A DNA stretch of 64,000 bases, taken from assembly GCA_025059995.1 (NCBI GenBank), contig JANXCF010000010.1, positions 1 through 64,000 of the forward strand, written 5' to 3'. Made by a program: the position numbers and the translations under genes. Below the pieces are notes generated by a model that was given only the letters and a program-made list of their open reading frames with translations, was not told the origin of the DNA and did no database searches. This document shows positions 54,483 to 63,222 of the stretch, piece by piece. The DNA is from Leptospiraceae bacterium (lineage in GTDB: Bacteria; Spirochaetota; Leptospiria; Leptospirales; Leptonemataceae). Position 1 is the first letter of the stretch. Each line of letters starts with the position of its first letter.

Positions 54483-55301
54483 CTACATCCTAAAACCAAA
54501 ACCAAGTTGGATGGAAACCATACTCCAAATTGGTTTTACCTCCTCCAAGAGTGGGAAATTTCGAAGAACGTAATAAAACGTTTCCAAATATTCTTGTTGG
54601 TATTTGAAGTAATAAGAAATGTCATCTGTAATCCAAATGTATTTTCTTTGTATCCAATACCAATTTTGATTTTGGTTTTTGGAAGTCATTCTTGATGAGA
54701 TTCCGTAGTGATATGACATGCCCAATTTTATTGACCACTGTTGATGACGATAGACAAGATTTCCGTTGATACGCCATAACAAACCTTCACCACTAAAAAA
54801 AGAATTTTGATGAAACGTAATGGGATCTAAAAAGCCAAGTGATTGTAACCTCCAACTTTGATAGAAAAAACGAACTTCTGGCATGTATCCAATCCCTAAT
54901 GGAAATTCAAGATAAAACCACTTTAAGATTCTTGCTTGGATGCCATATTGAAAAACGATAGCGTTGTAATCCCCTTTCCACTCAATTTGGTATTGCGTTA
55001 TGTCATAAATTTTTTGAACCCACATGAAAGGAAAATAAAACTTTCCAAAACTGATAGAAATAAAATCCCTCTCAGAAAAAAAAGAAATCAAAGAAATAAA
55101 GAGCTCCCCATTGAACTGAGAATTTTTTTGATGTTCTAACTTTGCATGAGGTTCATATAGTTCGTAAAGGCGAAAAATGGGATTTCGCATAGAATCCAAA
55201 AAAGAGGTTTTTGGGTAATAGCTTTGATGTAAGTTTACTCCCACCTCCCAAGAGATTGCCTCAAGCAATGAAATAAAAAATAAAAAAACAAAAAATCTCA
55301 C
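54483..55301 (-). CDS. Outer-membrane beta-barrel-like protein
   Basis: 272 residues. Signal peptide FFVFLFFISLLEAIS at the start; the rest is rich in alternating aromatic strands (FISISFGKFYFPFMW, LGMSYHYGISSR, YFKYQQEYLETFYYVL). It ends GFGFRM, an aromatic C-terminus as in barrels, although the last residue is Met. I recognise no family; insertion in the outer membrane is inferred. The ATG overlaps the U32 stop by four bases. Confidence 0.65.
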   Translation of the reverse strand: MRFFVFLFFISLLEAISWEVGVNLHQSYYPKTSFLDSMRNPIFRLYELYEPHAKLEHQKNSQFNGELFISLISFFSERDFISISFGKFYFPFMWVQKIYDITQYQIEWKGDYNAIVFQYGIQARILKWFYLEFPLGIGYMPEVRFFYQSWRLQSLGFLDPITFHQNSFFSGEGLLWRINGNLVYRHQQWSIKLGMSYHYGISSRMTSKNQNQNWYWIQRKYIWITDDISYYFKYQQEYLETFYYVLRNFPLLEEVKPIWSMVSIQLGFGFRM

Positions 55302-56542
55302 TTTGTGATAACCACTGGATGTTTGTATTTTCGTAAAATATCCAAAGGTTGAACGCTTTTTGGGATTTCTTTATCGAATACCAATTTTGCCATTTCTCCG
55401 TTTTTTAAAATATCCATATCCTTGTTGCTGGTTTTGATTTGTTTGATTTGAAATATTTCTTTTTCTAGTCCGTTTCGTAATATTTGGATTCGATCCTCTA
55501 ATAGGATTTTGTCTCTGGCTAATACCCAAATTCCGTCTTCTTCGACATGTTGGATTACACCGCCTAAAGAAAAGGCAGGTTCATTTCTGCTTTTACCGTT
55601 ATGTTGATAACCGTCAATAGGTTGTCCAAAATACATCCCCGTGGTAAACCCACGATTGGAAAACTGTTCTAATTCATCCCACCATTCCTCTTTCACAACA
55701 AAACTGTTTTTCTCTAGGAGATCAATGGCTTCACGATATACCTTCACAACACCTGCCAAGTAGTTTATACCCTTCATGCGCCCTTCAATCTTAAAGCTAT
55801 TTACTCCTGCTTCTGCTAACAAAGGAAGGTGTTCAATCATACACAAATCCTTTGAACTCATCACATAGGTTCCGTGATCATCCTCAAAAACTGGGAAAAA
55901 TTCATTTTCTCTTGTATCTTCTTTTAAATAGTAGACTGAGTACTTCCAGCGACAAGAATTTGTGCATTCTCCTTTGTTAGCAGATCGCCCCGTCATATAA
56001 GCAGAAAGAAAACATCGTCCCGAATACGCAATGCACATAGAACCATGAACAAAGGCTTCCAAATCTACATTTAGGCTTTTACGAAATTCCCGGATATCGT
56101 CTAGGCTTACTTCTCTTGCTAAGATGATTCTTTCTATTCCCAAATCTTCCCAGAATTTCGCAGCTTCTACGTTGGTGATATTGGCTTGAGTGCTTATGTG
56201 GATGGGAATTTCAGGAGCATATTTTTTTGCCAAACGAAAAACTCCATAATCCGAAATAATGATGGCATGAGGTTTTACATCATTCAAAAAAAGCAAATGT
56301 TCTTTTATTGCTTCTAAATCCTTGTTATGGGGATAAATGTTAATTGTGATGTAAATTTTTCTATTTTTTGATTTTACGTAGTCGATGGATTGCTTTAGGA
56401 TCTCCAAATCCATTTCTTTGATTTGGCTTCGAAGACTGAACTCAGGAAGTCCAGTATATACCGCATCAGCCCCATAATGAAGAGCGATTTGTAATTTTTC
56501 AAAATTTCCTGCAGGAGCTAATAGTTCATATTTTTTACTCAT
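55298..56542 (-). CDS. trhP: Peptidase U32 family protein (TrhP/YegQ-like)
   Basis: 414 residues with start KYELLAPAGNFEKLQIALHY and GADAVYTGLPEFSLR. The family cysteine block is HGSMCIAYSGRCFLSAYMTG followed by NKGECTNSCRW. NSFKIEGRMKGINYLAGVV is conserved. U32 proteins such as TrhP hydroxylate tRNA uridine using prephenate, with the four Cys probably holding a cluster. Function inferred from the family; it could also be another U32 subgroup. Confidence 0.85.
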   Translation of the reverse strand: MSKKYELLAPAGNFEKLQIALHYGADAVYTGLPEFSLRSQIKEMDLEILKQSIDYVKSKNRKIYITINIYPHNKDLEAIKEHLLFLNDVKPHAIIISDYGVFRLAKKYAPEIPIHISTQANITNVEAAKFWEDLGIERIILAREVSLDDIREFRKSLNVDLEAFVHGSMCIAYSGRCFLSAYMTGRSANKGECTNSCRWKYSVYYLKEDTRENEFFPVFEDDHGTYVMSSKDLCMIEHLPLLAEAGVNSFKIEGRMKGINYLAGVVKVYREAIDLLEKNSFVVKEEWWDELEQFSNRGFTTGMYFGQPIDGYQHNGKSRNEPAFSLGGVIQHVEEDGIWVLARDKILLEDRIQILRNGLEKEIFQIKQIKTSNKDMDILKNGEMAKLVFDKEIPKSVQPLDILRKYKHPVVITK

Positions 56543-56546
56543 AGAC

Positions 56547-59258
56547 TTACTGAATCTTTAAAAGTTTTTCGATGGTTTGATTTACATATTGTAGTCTTTC
56601 GATTGCTTCTTCTTTTTTATGTCTTTGTTCTTCTATTACTTGTTCGGGAGCGGACTTAATGAACTTTTCGTTATTCAATTTTGAGTCCGCAATCGTAATG
56701 ATTTTTTCTAATTCTTGTTTTTCTTTTTGGAGTTTTTGGAGCTCTGATTGTAGGTTCACTACTCCTTTGAGGGGAACCTCCATAAAGCCTGTTCGTAAAA
56801 CCTCTACTATGGTTTGAGAGTCTATGGTTTTTTCTTGAATGAAAGTGATCTCTTCTGCTTGAATCAAACGTAAAACTGCTTCTTTTTTGGATTCGATATA
56901 ATTTTGAAAATTAGGGTCTTCTGTAAAAATCCGAACTTGGATTTTTCTTGAGGGTGGTATTGATAAATCCGCACGAATGGAACGTGTTTTCGTAATTAGT
57001 TCTTTGAGGTCATCTAAATATGAGATCTTATCCTTCCAGCTGGAAACTTCCCATTTCTTTATTTCGAAATCATACAGTTCCCACATCAAAAAAGGAACAT
57101 CTTTTTTTGATAAAAAGGGCTTTAAATACGAAAACAATTCTTCTGTAAGAAATGGCATAAAAGGATGGAGCAAATTCAAAATCTGATATAGAACATAAAC
57201 CAAGACATACAATGCGGATTCTTTTTTGTCAGAGTCTTTTTTGAGCCGTGGCTTTACAATCTCAATATACCAATCACAATAGTAATTCCAGATAAACTCA
57301 TAGAGTTCTTCTGATACAATGTGGAATTTATAACTATGAAGTAGATTCTGAACTATGTTTTCAACCCGATGCAAATGATAAAGTATCCAATAATCTTCGT
57401 TTTCTAATGCGAGGTCTAATTGATAAAGCCTTGAGAAATCTAGCTGAAAATCTTCTGGTAAATTCAAAAACACAAAGCGAGCAGAATTCCAAATTTTATT
57501 ACAAAAGTTTTGATACCCTTTCAATCGTTGTTCAGAATAAACCAAATCTTTTCCTTCAGTCAACGTAGCCATAAAGAAATAACGATACGAGTCAGCCCCA
57601 TAGGTTTTTATGATCTCTACGGGATCAACGTTGTTTCCCATGCTTTTTGAAATTTTTCTTCCTTTTTCGTCGCGCATCAAACCATGAATATAAACATCCT
57701 TAAAGGGTTCTTTTCCGATAAAATGAACTCCCATCATAATCATCCTTGCCACCCAGAAAAAGATAATATCAAACCCAGTGACCAAAACCCTTGTTGGATA
57801 GTAGGTCTTCAAATCGTCTGTATCTTCAGGCCAACCCATGGTTGAAAAAGGCCACAATGCTGACGAAAACCAAGTATCCAAAACATCGGGATCTCGTTCA
57901 ATATTTTTTGAATGGCAGCTCTCACAAGAAGTCAAGTCTTCCATAGAAACTGAGATATGACCACAATCCTTACAATACCACGCCGGGATTTGATGTCCCC
58001 ACCATAATTGTCGAGAAATACACCAATCCTTTATTTGATGCATCCAAGAAAAGTATAGGTTTTCCCAACGTTTAGGAATGAATTTTATCTTTTCTTGTTC
58101 TACGTATTCTATGGCTTTTTTTGCTAATGGTTCTACTTTTACAAACCATTGAGTGGAAATCATGGGTTCCACTATAGCATTGCTTCTTTGGGAACGACCG
58201 ATGCTCATGATGTGTTCTTTGGTTCCCCGATCTAAGCCTAATTTTGCTATATCTTCTTTGATTTTTTTTCGAGCTTCAAAGCGATCCAAACCTTTGTAGG
58301 GTCCACCATTTTCGTTGATTCTTGCAGATTCATCAAAGATGTTGATAAATTCCAATTGATGGCGTTTCCCTACCTCAAAGTCGTTGGGATCGTGAGCGGG
58401 TGTGACTTTTACCGCACCAGTTCCGAATTGAGGATCCACTAAAATCGCATCTGCAATGATTGGGATTTCTCGTCCCAACAATGGATGTTTGACTTTTTTA
58501 CCGATCAGGTGTTTATATCGTTCATCATCAGGATGAACAGCGATCGCAGTATCCCCTAACATGGTTTCTGGACGAGTGGTAGCAACAACGATTTCTCCTC
58601 CTCCATCAACCAACGGATAAGCAAAACTCCAAAGTTCTCCTTTATAGTTTTCTTCATACTCTACTTCCAAATCCGAGAGAACTGTTTTGGTTTCGGGATC
58701 CCAGTTTACCATTTTTGTATCACGATAGATCAAGCCTTGTTTATACAGATCAACGAATACTTTTCGAACAGCATAGGATAAGCCTTCATCCATCGTGAAG
58801 CGTTCTCTCCCCCAGTCAACGGAAACCCCCAATTTTCTCATTTGTTGTGTGATGACGTTTCCATAATGCTCTTTCCACTGCCAAACTCGTTCTAAGAAAG
58901 CTTCTCGTCCCAAATCCCATCTTGTTTTGTTTTCTTTTTCTTTGAGTTCACGTTCTACTCTGCTTTGAGTGGCTATCCCAGCATGGTCAGTGCCTGGGAT
59001 CCACAAAGTTTGATAGCCCATTTTTCTTGCTAACCGAATCAAAACATCTTGTATTGTCATATTCAATGCATGACCAACGTGCAACTGTCCTGTTACGTTC
59101 GGTGGAGGAATGACAATCGAATAAGGACCTTTAAACTCGAGGCGATTTAGTTTTTTTGCGAACTCAGGAGAAAAGGCATTTTCTTTTTCCCATAACTGAT
59201 ACCATTTTGACTCAACCTGGAGATGTTCATAGCGGGATGGGAGCTCCACTTTTTTCAT
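56547..59258 (-). CDS. valS: Valyl-tRNA synthetase
   Basis: 903 residues, class Ia. HIGH region PPPNVTGQLHVGHALN; editing domain around VVATTRPETMLGDTAIAVHP and GTGAVKVTPAHDPNDFEVGK; KMSKS region as KISKSMGNNVDP; anticodon-binding domain with WNSARFVF. A C-terminal coiled-coil arm (ELQKLQKEKQELEKIITIAD) is typical of ValS. Full length, no breaks. Confidence 0.97.
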   Translation of the reverse strand: MKKVELPSRYEHLQVESKWYQLWEKENAFSPEFAKKLNRLEFKGPYSIVIPPPNVTGQLHVGHALNMTIQDVLIRLARKMGYQTLWIPGTDHAGIATQSRVERELKEKENKTRWDLGREAFLERVWQWKEHYGNVITQQMRKLGVSVDWGRERFTMDEGLSYAVRKVFVDLYKQGLIYRDTKMVNWDPETKTVLSDLEVEYEENYKGELWSFAYPLVDGGGEIVVATTRPETMLGDTAIAVHPDDERYKHLIGKKVKHPLLGREIPIIADAILVDPQFGTGAVKVTPAHDPNDFEVGKRHQLEFINIFDESARINENGGPYKGLDRFEARKKIKEDIAKLGLDRGTKEHIMSIGRSQRSNAIVEPMISTQWFVKVEPLAKKAIEYVEQEKIKFIPKRWENLYFSWMHQIKDWCISRQLWWGHQIPAWYCKDCGHISVSMEDLTSCESCHSKNIERDPDVLDTWFSSALWPFSTMGWPEDTDDLKTYYPTRVLVTGFDIIFFWVARMIMMGVHFIGKEPFKDVYIHGLMRDEKGRKISKSMGNNVDPVEIIKTYGADSYRYFFMATLTEGKDLVYSEQRLKGYQNFCNKIWNSARFVFLNLPEDFQLDFSRLYQLDLALENEDYWILYHLHRVENIVQNLLHSYKFHIVSEELYEFIWNYYCDWYIEIVKPRLKKDSDKKESALYVLVYVLYQILNLLHPFMPFLTEELFSYLKPFLSKKDVPFLMWELYDFEIKKWEVSSWKDKISYLDDLKELITKTRSIRADLSIPPSRKIQVRIFTEDPNFQNYIESKKEAVLRLIQAEEITFIQEKTIDSQTIVEVLRTGFMEVPLKGVVNLQSELQKLQKEKQELEKIITIADSKLNNEKFIKSAPEQVIEEQRHKKEEAIERLQYVNQTIEKLLKIQ

Positions 59259-59316
59259 GAATCCAAAATTTCTTTTAAGAAAGAAAAGAAAAGGATTTTA
59301 CAAATGGATGACTACG

Positions 59317-60099
59317 TTAAGACTTTTGACGCCTAAATTTTTTCTGATAATAAATTCCTAAATTTCTTATCAATGGAAATAGTATTTTTGAAGATGAGGG
59401 GAAAGCGCTCACCACTTTTGCCAATAAACCACGATACATTGGTATGATGACTTCTAACTCCTTTGTCTTCATAGTTTTGAGAATGACTTTACTCACGTAC
59501 TCTGGTGTAAGGTAATAAAAATTCGAAAAAGACAAAGCAGCTTCAATAAAATCCTTTTGATAATCCAACATAGGAGTTTTGATGGCATCAGGGCAGATGA
59601 CACTTACGTAAACATTATAGGGCTTTAATTCTAAAGCTATCGCAAGACTAAAAGCACGAACTGCAAACTTGGTCGCACTATACAAAGAAATTCCCGGAAT
59701 AGGAGCAATCCCAGCCAAAGATGAAATATTAATGATGTGTCCGTTTTGAGTTTCCTTCATTTTTTTAGCAACTAGATAAGTTCCATAAATTAATCCTTTT
59801 AGATTGATATCAATTTGTTTTGTGATCTCTTTCTCTGTAAAATCAAATACATAACGTGGTTGTATTATAGCTGCTAAATTGATTAGCACGTCAATATGAT
59901 GTTTTTGATAAATTGTATTTAATAATTTTTCCCATTCTGAATGATTCGAGACATCCAACGGATAGTATTGAACATTCTTTTGGGAGAAATTATATTGTTG
60001 ATGAATATCAGTTGCAATGATGACGTGATTAAGTTCTGATAATCTTTGTATGAGCGCTTGTCCAAGACCACCACATGCTCCCGTTATGAAAACATACAT
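59317..60099 (-). CDS. Short-chain dehydrogenase/reductase
   Basis: 260 residues, classical SDR. Cofactor motif FITGACGGLGQALIQRL (G-x3-G-x-G), NLAAIIQP (N-A-A), catalytic Ser in INISSLAGIAPIPG and Y-x3-K as YSATKFAVRAFS. The C-terminal part is hydrophobic/basic (KIIFPLIRNLGIYY-like). Substrate not known. Confidence 0.88.
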   Translation of the reverse strand: MYVFITGACGGLGQALIQRLSELNHVIIATDIHQQYNFSQKNVQYYPLDVSNHSEWEKLLNTIYQKHHIDVLINLAAIIQPRYVFDFTEKEITKQIDINLKGLIYGTYLVAKKMKETQNGHIINISSLAGIAPIPGISLYSATKFAVRAFSLAIALELKPYNVYVSVICPDAIKTPMLDYQKDFIEAALSFSNFYYLTPEYVSKVILKTMKTKELEVIIPMYRGLLAKVVSAFPSSSKILFPLIRNLGIYYQKKFRRQKS

Positions 60100-60105
60100 A
60101 ATATT

Positions 60106-61314
60106 TTAGACAGTTTGTTTTTTTGCACGTTTTTCGGATCGCTTCCTAAAATAGGTAACTTCTTTATCTAGTTCCTCTAAATTTTTACAACTGATTAAAC
60201 CTTGGTCGAGTTCTAAGTATTTTTTCTTGATGAGTTCAACAATATACTGCTGATCCTTCACTGGATCCATACCTACCATTTTTAAGAGATCATTTCCTGA
60301 TATACGAAAATTATAAGTAGCTTTAGGTTTGATGGGAACTTTTTCTTTTTCGACTTGGATTAATAACATATCCAACAATCGACCAATGGGATCAGTAATA
60401 GTGAGATTCGATAGTTGTCGATAAGCTGTCCATATTCTTTCAGAAAGAAGTGTAATAAGCCTTTCAGCCATGATGGGCTGTTCTATTACTAAACGATCAA
60501 AATTTTGGCGATTGATTGCCGCCATTTCGCAGTCTTCTGCTGCGATTGCGGTAGCACTACGAGGACGATTGTCCAACAAAGCCATCTCACCAAAAATGTC
60601 GCCTTCTTTCAATAGAGCTAAGATGGTTTCTTTACCTGAAATTAGTTTTGAAATTTTAACACTTCCTTTTTTGATGATATATAATTCATCCCCAGGTTCA
60701 TTTTCACAAAATATGATTTGATCTTTTTTAAAATAACGGGTTAGTTCTTTCTTAATCAGTTTCGGAGCTACAAAAGGTTTATTCATTTTTTGAAGGTAGA
60801 GCTTGGCTTGAGCTACGTTTTTGTCATTCGGGCAGTATTCAATGAACTTTTGAAAGGCATAAGCTGCATGATCAAATCGATTACTTTTAAACCAAAAAAC
60901 ACCCAGATCATATAGATGACTCGGATCTTCTTCTATTTTGAATTGTTGAGCAGAGATGTTTGTAATGGTTGCATCAAACTCTCGTAGTTTCAAAGAGAAA
61001 GATCGAATGATCTTCATTGCAAGGGGTGTGCTCTTGGTAATCAGAACACGAAATTGATCATGAGGAACCTCAATCAGTGTTGTCGGTGCTGATGTTACTG
61101 CACTTTCCATTCGTTTGTGCCCAGTCATAGCAGTTTCTACACCGAAGAAATCACCTTTTCTTAGAACCTTTTCTGGTTGAATCCCAATAGTAAAAAACTT
61201 ACCTGATAATCCTACTTGACCATCTTGAATGATATAAAAGGATCTTGGGTTTGGTTCTGTATTTTCAAAATAGATGTAGGAACCAGGTTTTAAAGTTTTG
61301 ATTGAAAAAGCCAT
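60106..61314 (-). CDS. Double cyclic-nucleotide-binding-domain protein with TPR-like linker
   Basis: About 402 residues. First cNMP-like domain (about 1-115, GSYIYFENTEPNPRSFYIIQ and GDFFGVETAMTGHKRMESAV). A central TPR-like stretch comes next (about 135-185, VFWFKSNRFDHAAYAFQKF), then a second, canonical cNMP domain (about 195-315) with GEMALLDNRPRSATAIA, which holds the cyclic-phosphate Glu and Arg. A C-terminal helical region (about 320-395) could be a winged helix. The first site has KRMES instead of PRSAT, so it probably binds no nucleotide. A cAMP effector, perhaps a regulator. ATG at 61314 follows AAAGGA. Confidence 0.8.
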   Translation of the reverse strand: MAFSIKTLKPGSYIYFENTEPNPRSFYIIQDGQVGLSGKFFTIGIQPEKVLRKGDFFGVETAMTGHKRMESAVTSAPTTLIEVPHDQFRVLITKSTPLAMKIIRSFSLKLREFDATITNISAQQFKIEEDPSHLYDLGVFWFKSNRFDHAAYAFQKFIEYCPNDKNVAQAKLYLQKMNKPFVAPKLIKKELTRYFKKDQIIFCENEPGDELYIIKKGSVKISKLISGKETILALLKEGDIFGEMALLDNRPRSATAIAAEDCEMAAINRQNFDRLVIEQPIMAERLITLLSERIWTAYRQLSNLTITDPIGRLLDMLLIQVEKEKVPIKPKATYNFRISGNDLLKMVGMDPVKDQQYIVELIKKKYLELDQGLISCKNLEELDKEVTYFRKRSEKRAKKQTV

Positions 61315-61431
61315 ACTTTCCTTTATTGATTTCGATATAACCTTTTCACAAAAAAGTAAAATTTTATAATTTATGTATAATTTTTTTATAATAAATATTG
61401 TCAAGCATAAGAAACTAAATTAAGGCTAAGT

Positions 61432-61845
61432 TTAGAAAAACTGATTTTCATATAATTTCCTATATTGTAAAAAAATTTCTTTGCTCAAAAAATTACGTTT
61501 TTCGAGTTCTTCTAATAAAGTAAAAAATTCCTCTACTTTCTTGTTTTTAGAATAATTTTTATAGATTCGATCCAATATCTGCTTTTGGATTTCTGGTTTT
61601 TGAAATTCTTCAGGATACAGATAAAATAACTCCAGTAAGCGCTGGGTTTGTTCGGTAGAATTTCTTAACTCCAGCGCTATACTGAATTGATTCTGAAAGT
61701 CCTTTTGGATAGAGTTTTTTGTATCATACTTTTCTTTTTGATTTAAGTCCTTCTCCTCCTTCGAAAACACAGAAGGAAACGTAGAAAAAACAAACAAAAC
61801 CAAGAAAAACAAGATAAAAAAGAACTTAAATTGCTTTCTTTTCAT
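61432..61845 (-). CDS. Secreted helical protein of unknown function (137 aa)
   Basis: Signal peptide FFFILFFLVLFVFSTFPSVF; the rest is charged and helical (NQKEKYDTKNSIQKDFQ, then RLLELFYLYPEEFQKPEIQK). Unrecognised. Its 5' end overlaps the upstream gene by 20 bases, so the two are coupled. Probably periplasmic. Confidence 0.65.
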   Translation of the reverse strand: MKRKQFKFFFILFFLVLFVFSTFPSVFSKEEKDLNQKEKYDTKNSIQKDFQNQFSIALELRNSTEQTQRLLELFYLYPEEFQKPEIQKQILDRIYKNYSKNKKVEEFFTLLEELEKRNFLSKEIFLQYRKLYENQFF

Positions 61846-62413
61846 AGGTGTCTACAAAAGAGTAGAACCACTCATAATCTTCATCAAAAATATCCGCCAT
61901 AGATAATCCCATTTCTTCGTAATATTGTAATAGAATTTCTAAATGAAGAATGGTTTCTTCTTCGTCTGTATATTTTTCTTTTTCCAAACCCTTCAAAACT
62001 AAGGCTTCTTCTTTGATTTTGTTTTTGAACTCTTCTGATTTGTTTTTGAAGATTAAGATTGATGAAATGATATCAAACTTAATGGTTTCGATGATCTTTT
62101 CAAAGTCTTCGTCTGATTGATAAAAAAATCGAGAAGCAATTTCCGTTTGGAAATAATCACCCCATGTGATGATATCCGGCTTAGCACCGTATTTTTGTTC
62201 CAAGAACTGAACCTCTTCTTCTGAGATATATGGAACCTTTGCATATTTGTCAACAAATTCCTTTAAATTTAACAAAGCGACGATTTTACGAGCTCCAAGT
62301 TGTCCTCGATCAACCATTGGTTGAAGTTGTGGATGTAAACCAGATATTCTAATCATGATAAAAAAATCGGTATAATGAGAAATTCCTAAGATATTTTTTT
62401 TATTAATTGCCAT
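61826..62413 (-). CDS. Protein of unknown function (195 aa)
   Basis: I recognise no family. A soluble, acidic protein with helices rich in Glu, Lys and Asp; the middle (EVQFLEQKYGAKPDIITWGD) and C-terminal (MGLSMADIFDEDYEWFYSF) stretches are notable. ATG at 62413 is used; an internal ATG at 62356 (MIRISG) is possible. It overlaps the 61432 gene by 20 bases. Confidence 0.7.
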   Translation of the reverse strand: MAINKKNILGISHYTDFFIMIRISGLHPQLQPMVDRGQLGARKIVALLNLKEFVDKYAKVPYISEEEVQFLEQKYGAKPDIITWGDYFQTEIASRFFYQSDEDFEKIIETIKFDIISSILIFKNKSEEFKNKIKEEALVLKGLEKEKYTDEEETILHLEILLQYYEEMGLSMADIFDEDYEWFYSFVDTYEKKAI

Positions 62414-62475
62414 TTATCAAAAAATGTGTTGATTTATATTTATCAAATTTTAAACTACTTTAAACCAAATTTTAA

Positions 62476-62503
62476 TTGAAAAATTAATTTTTATATCTAT
62501 ACT
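62476..62503 (+). promoter_or_regulatory. Sigma-70-type promoter for the nucleotidyltransferase gene
   Basis: TTGAAA (62476-62481), 16-base spacer, TATACT (62498-62503). A transcript would begin near 62510, leaving a leader of about 17 bases with a weak GGAATAA before the ATG at 62527. Read by eye; activity inferred. Confidence 0.45.
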
Positions 62504-62526
62504 AATTTACTTGGAATAATAAGTAT

Positions 62527-63222
62527 ATGATATTACCATTTGAGGATAATCCTTTTATCAAAGAGTATGTTGAAATTAAACGTTATTTTCGAAGGTTTGA
62601 GAGCCAAACTTCGAAAGAAAGAATTCGGGATTTCTATCGATTCGCAAAAATCCTAAAGCAGCTTGGATATGAAGTAGCGTTTGATTTTGTAGGCTCTTTA
62701 AACTTTGGTATCACTGAACACAATTCAGATGTAGACTTTATTTTATATATTTGGTGCGATGAACATGTACATCAAGAGTGTACAATTTTCAACTGTAATA
62801 ATTACCGACAAGTATACTTTTTGATACTTCATACTCTAATGCAAAATTATATTAAACCTCAATACCAAGCGCAGATTGTGGATTACATTAACCTAAAAAA
62901 GTTAGAAAAAGAACTCAATAAAGAATCAGAACATGATCATAATATTCTTTTTCGATTTGCTTTTTATCGTTCGATTAGTAGAGGTGTTAATTTGAAAATC
63001 TTGAGACCTTACCAAAAGAAGCTCTTAAGCAAGCCTGAGCTTCTCAAAACCTTATCGAAATACATAGACGATGTTATTTTTACCTTCAATCAATCCTCAA
63101 AGCACAACTTGTCTTTTGAAAAGTACCGGATACGACTTCATGAAAATGGAATCAAGATCCCTGACTCCATCATCAAGAAAATTAAGAATTACTTAAACTT
63201 CTCAAGCAATTATCTTGGCTAG
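62527..63222 (+). CDS. Nucleotidyltransferase-domain protein
   Basis: 231 residues. The minimal NTase motif is seen in FVGSLNFGITEHNSDVDFIL (GS followed by DxD). The rest is helical and basic, without the domains of tRNA CCA enzymes or poly(A) polymerases. Homologous minimal nucleotidyltransferases transfer AMP or other nucleotides to varied targets; the target here is unknown. It converges on the DUF445 gene with a 4-base overlap. Confidence 0.65.
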   Translation: MILPFEDNPFIKEYVEIKRYFRRFESQTSKERIRDFYRFAKILKQLGYEVAFDFVGSLNFGITEHNSDVDFILYIWCDEHVHQECTIFNCNNYRQVYFLILHTLMQNYIKPQYQAQIVDYINLKKLEKELNKESEHDHNILFRFAFYRSISRGVNLKILRPYQKKLLSKPELLKTLSKYIDDVIFTFNQSSKHNLSFEKYRIRLHENGIKIPDSIIKKIKNYLNFSSNYLG

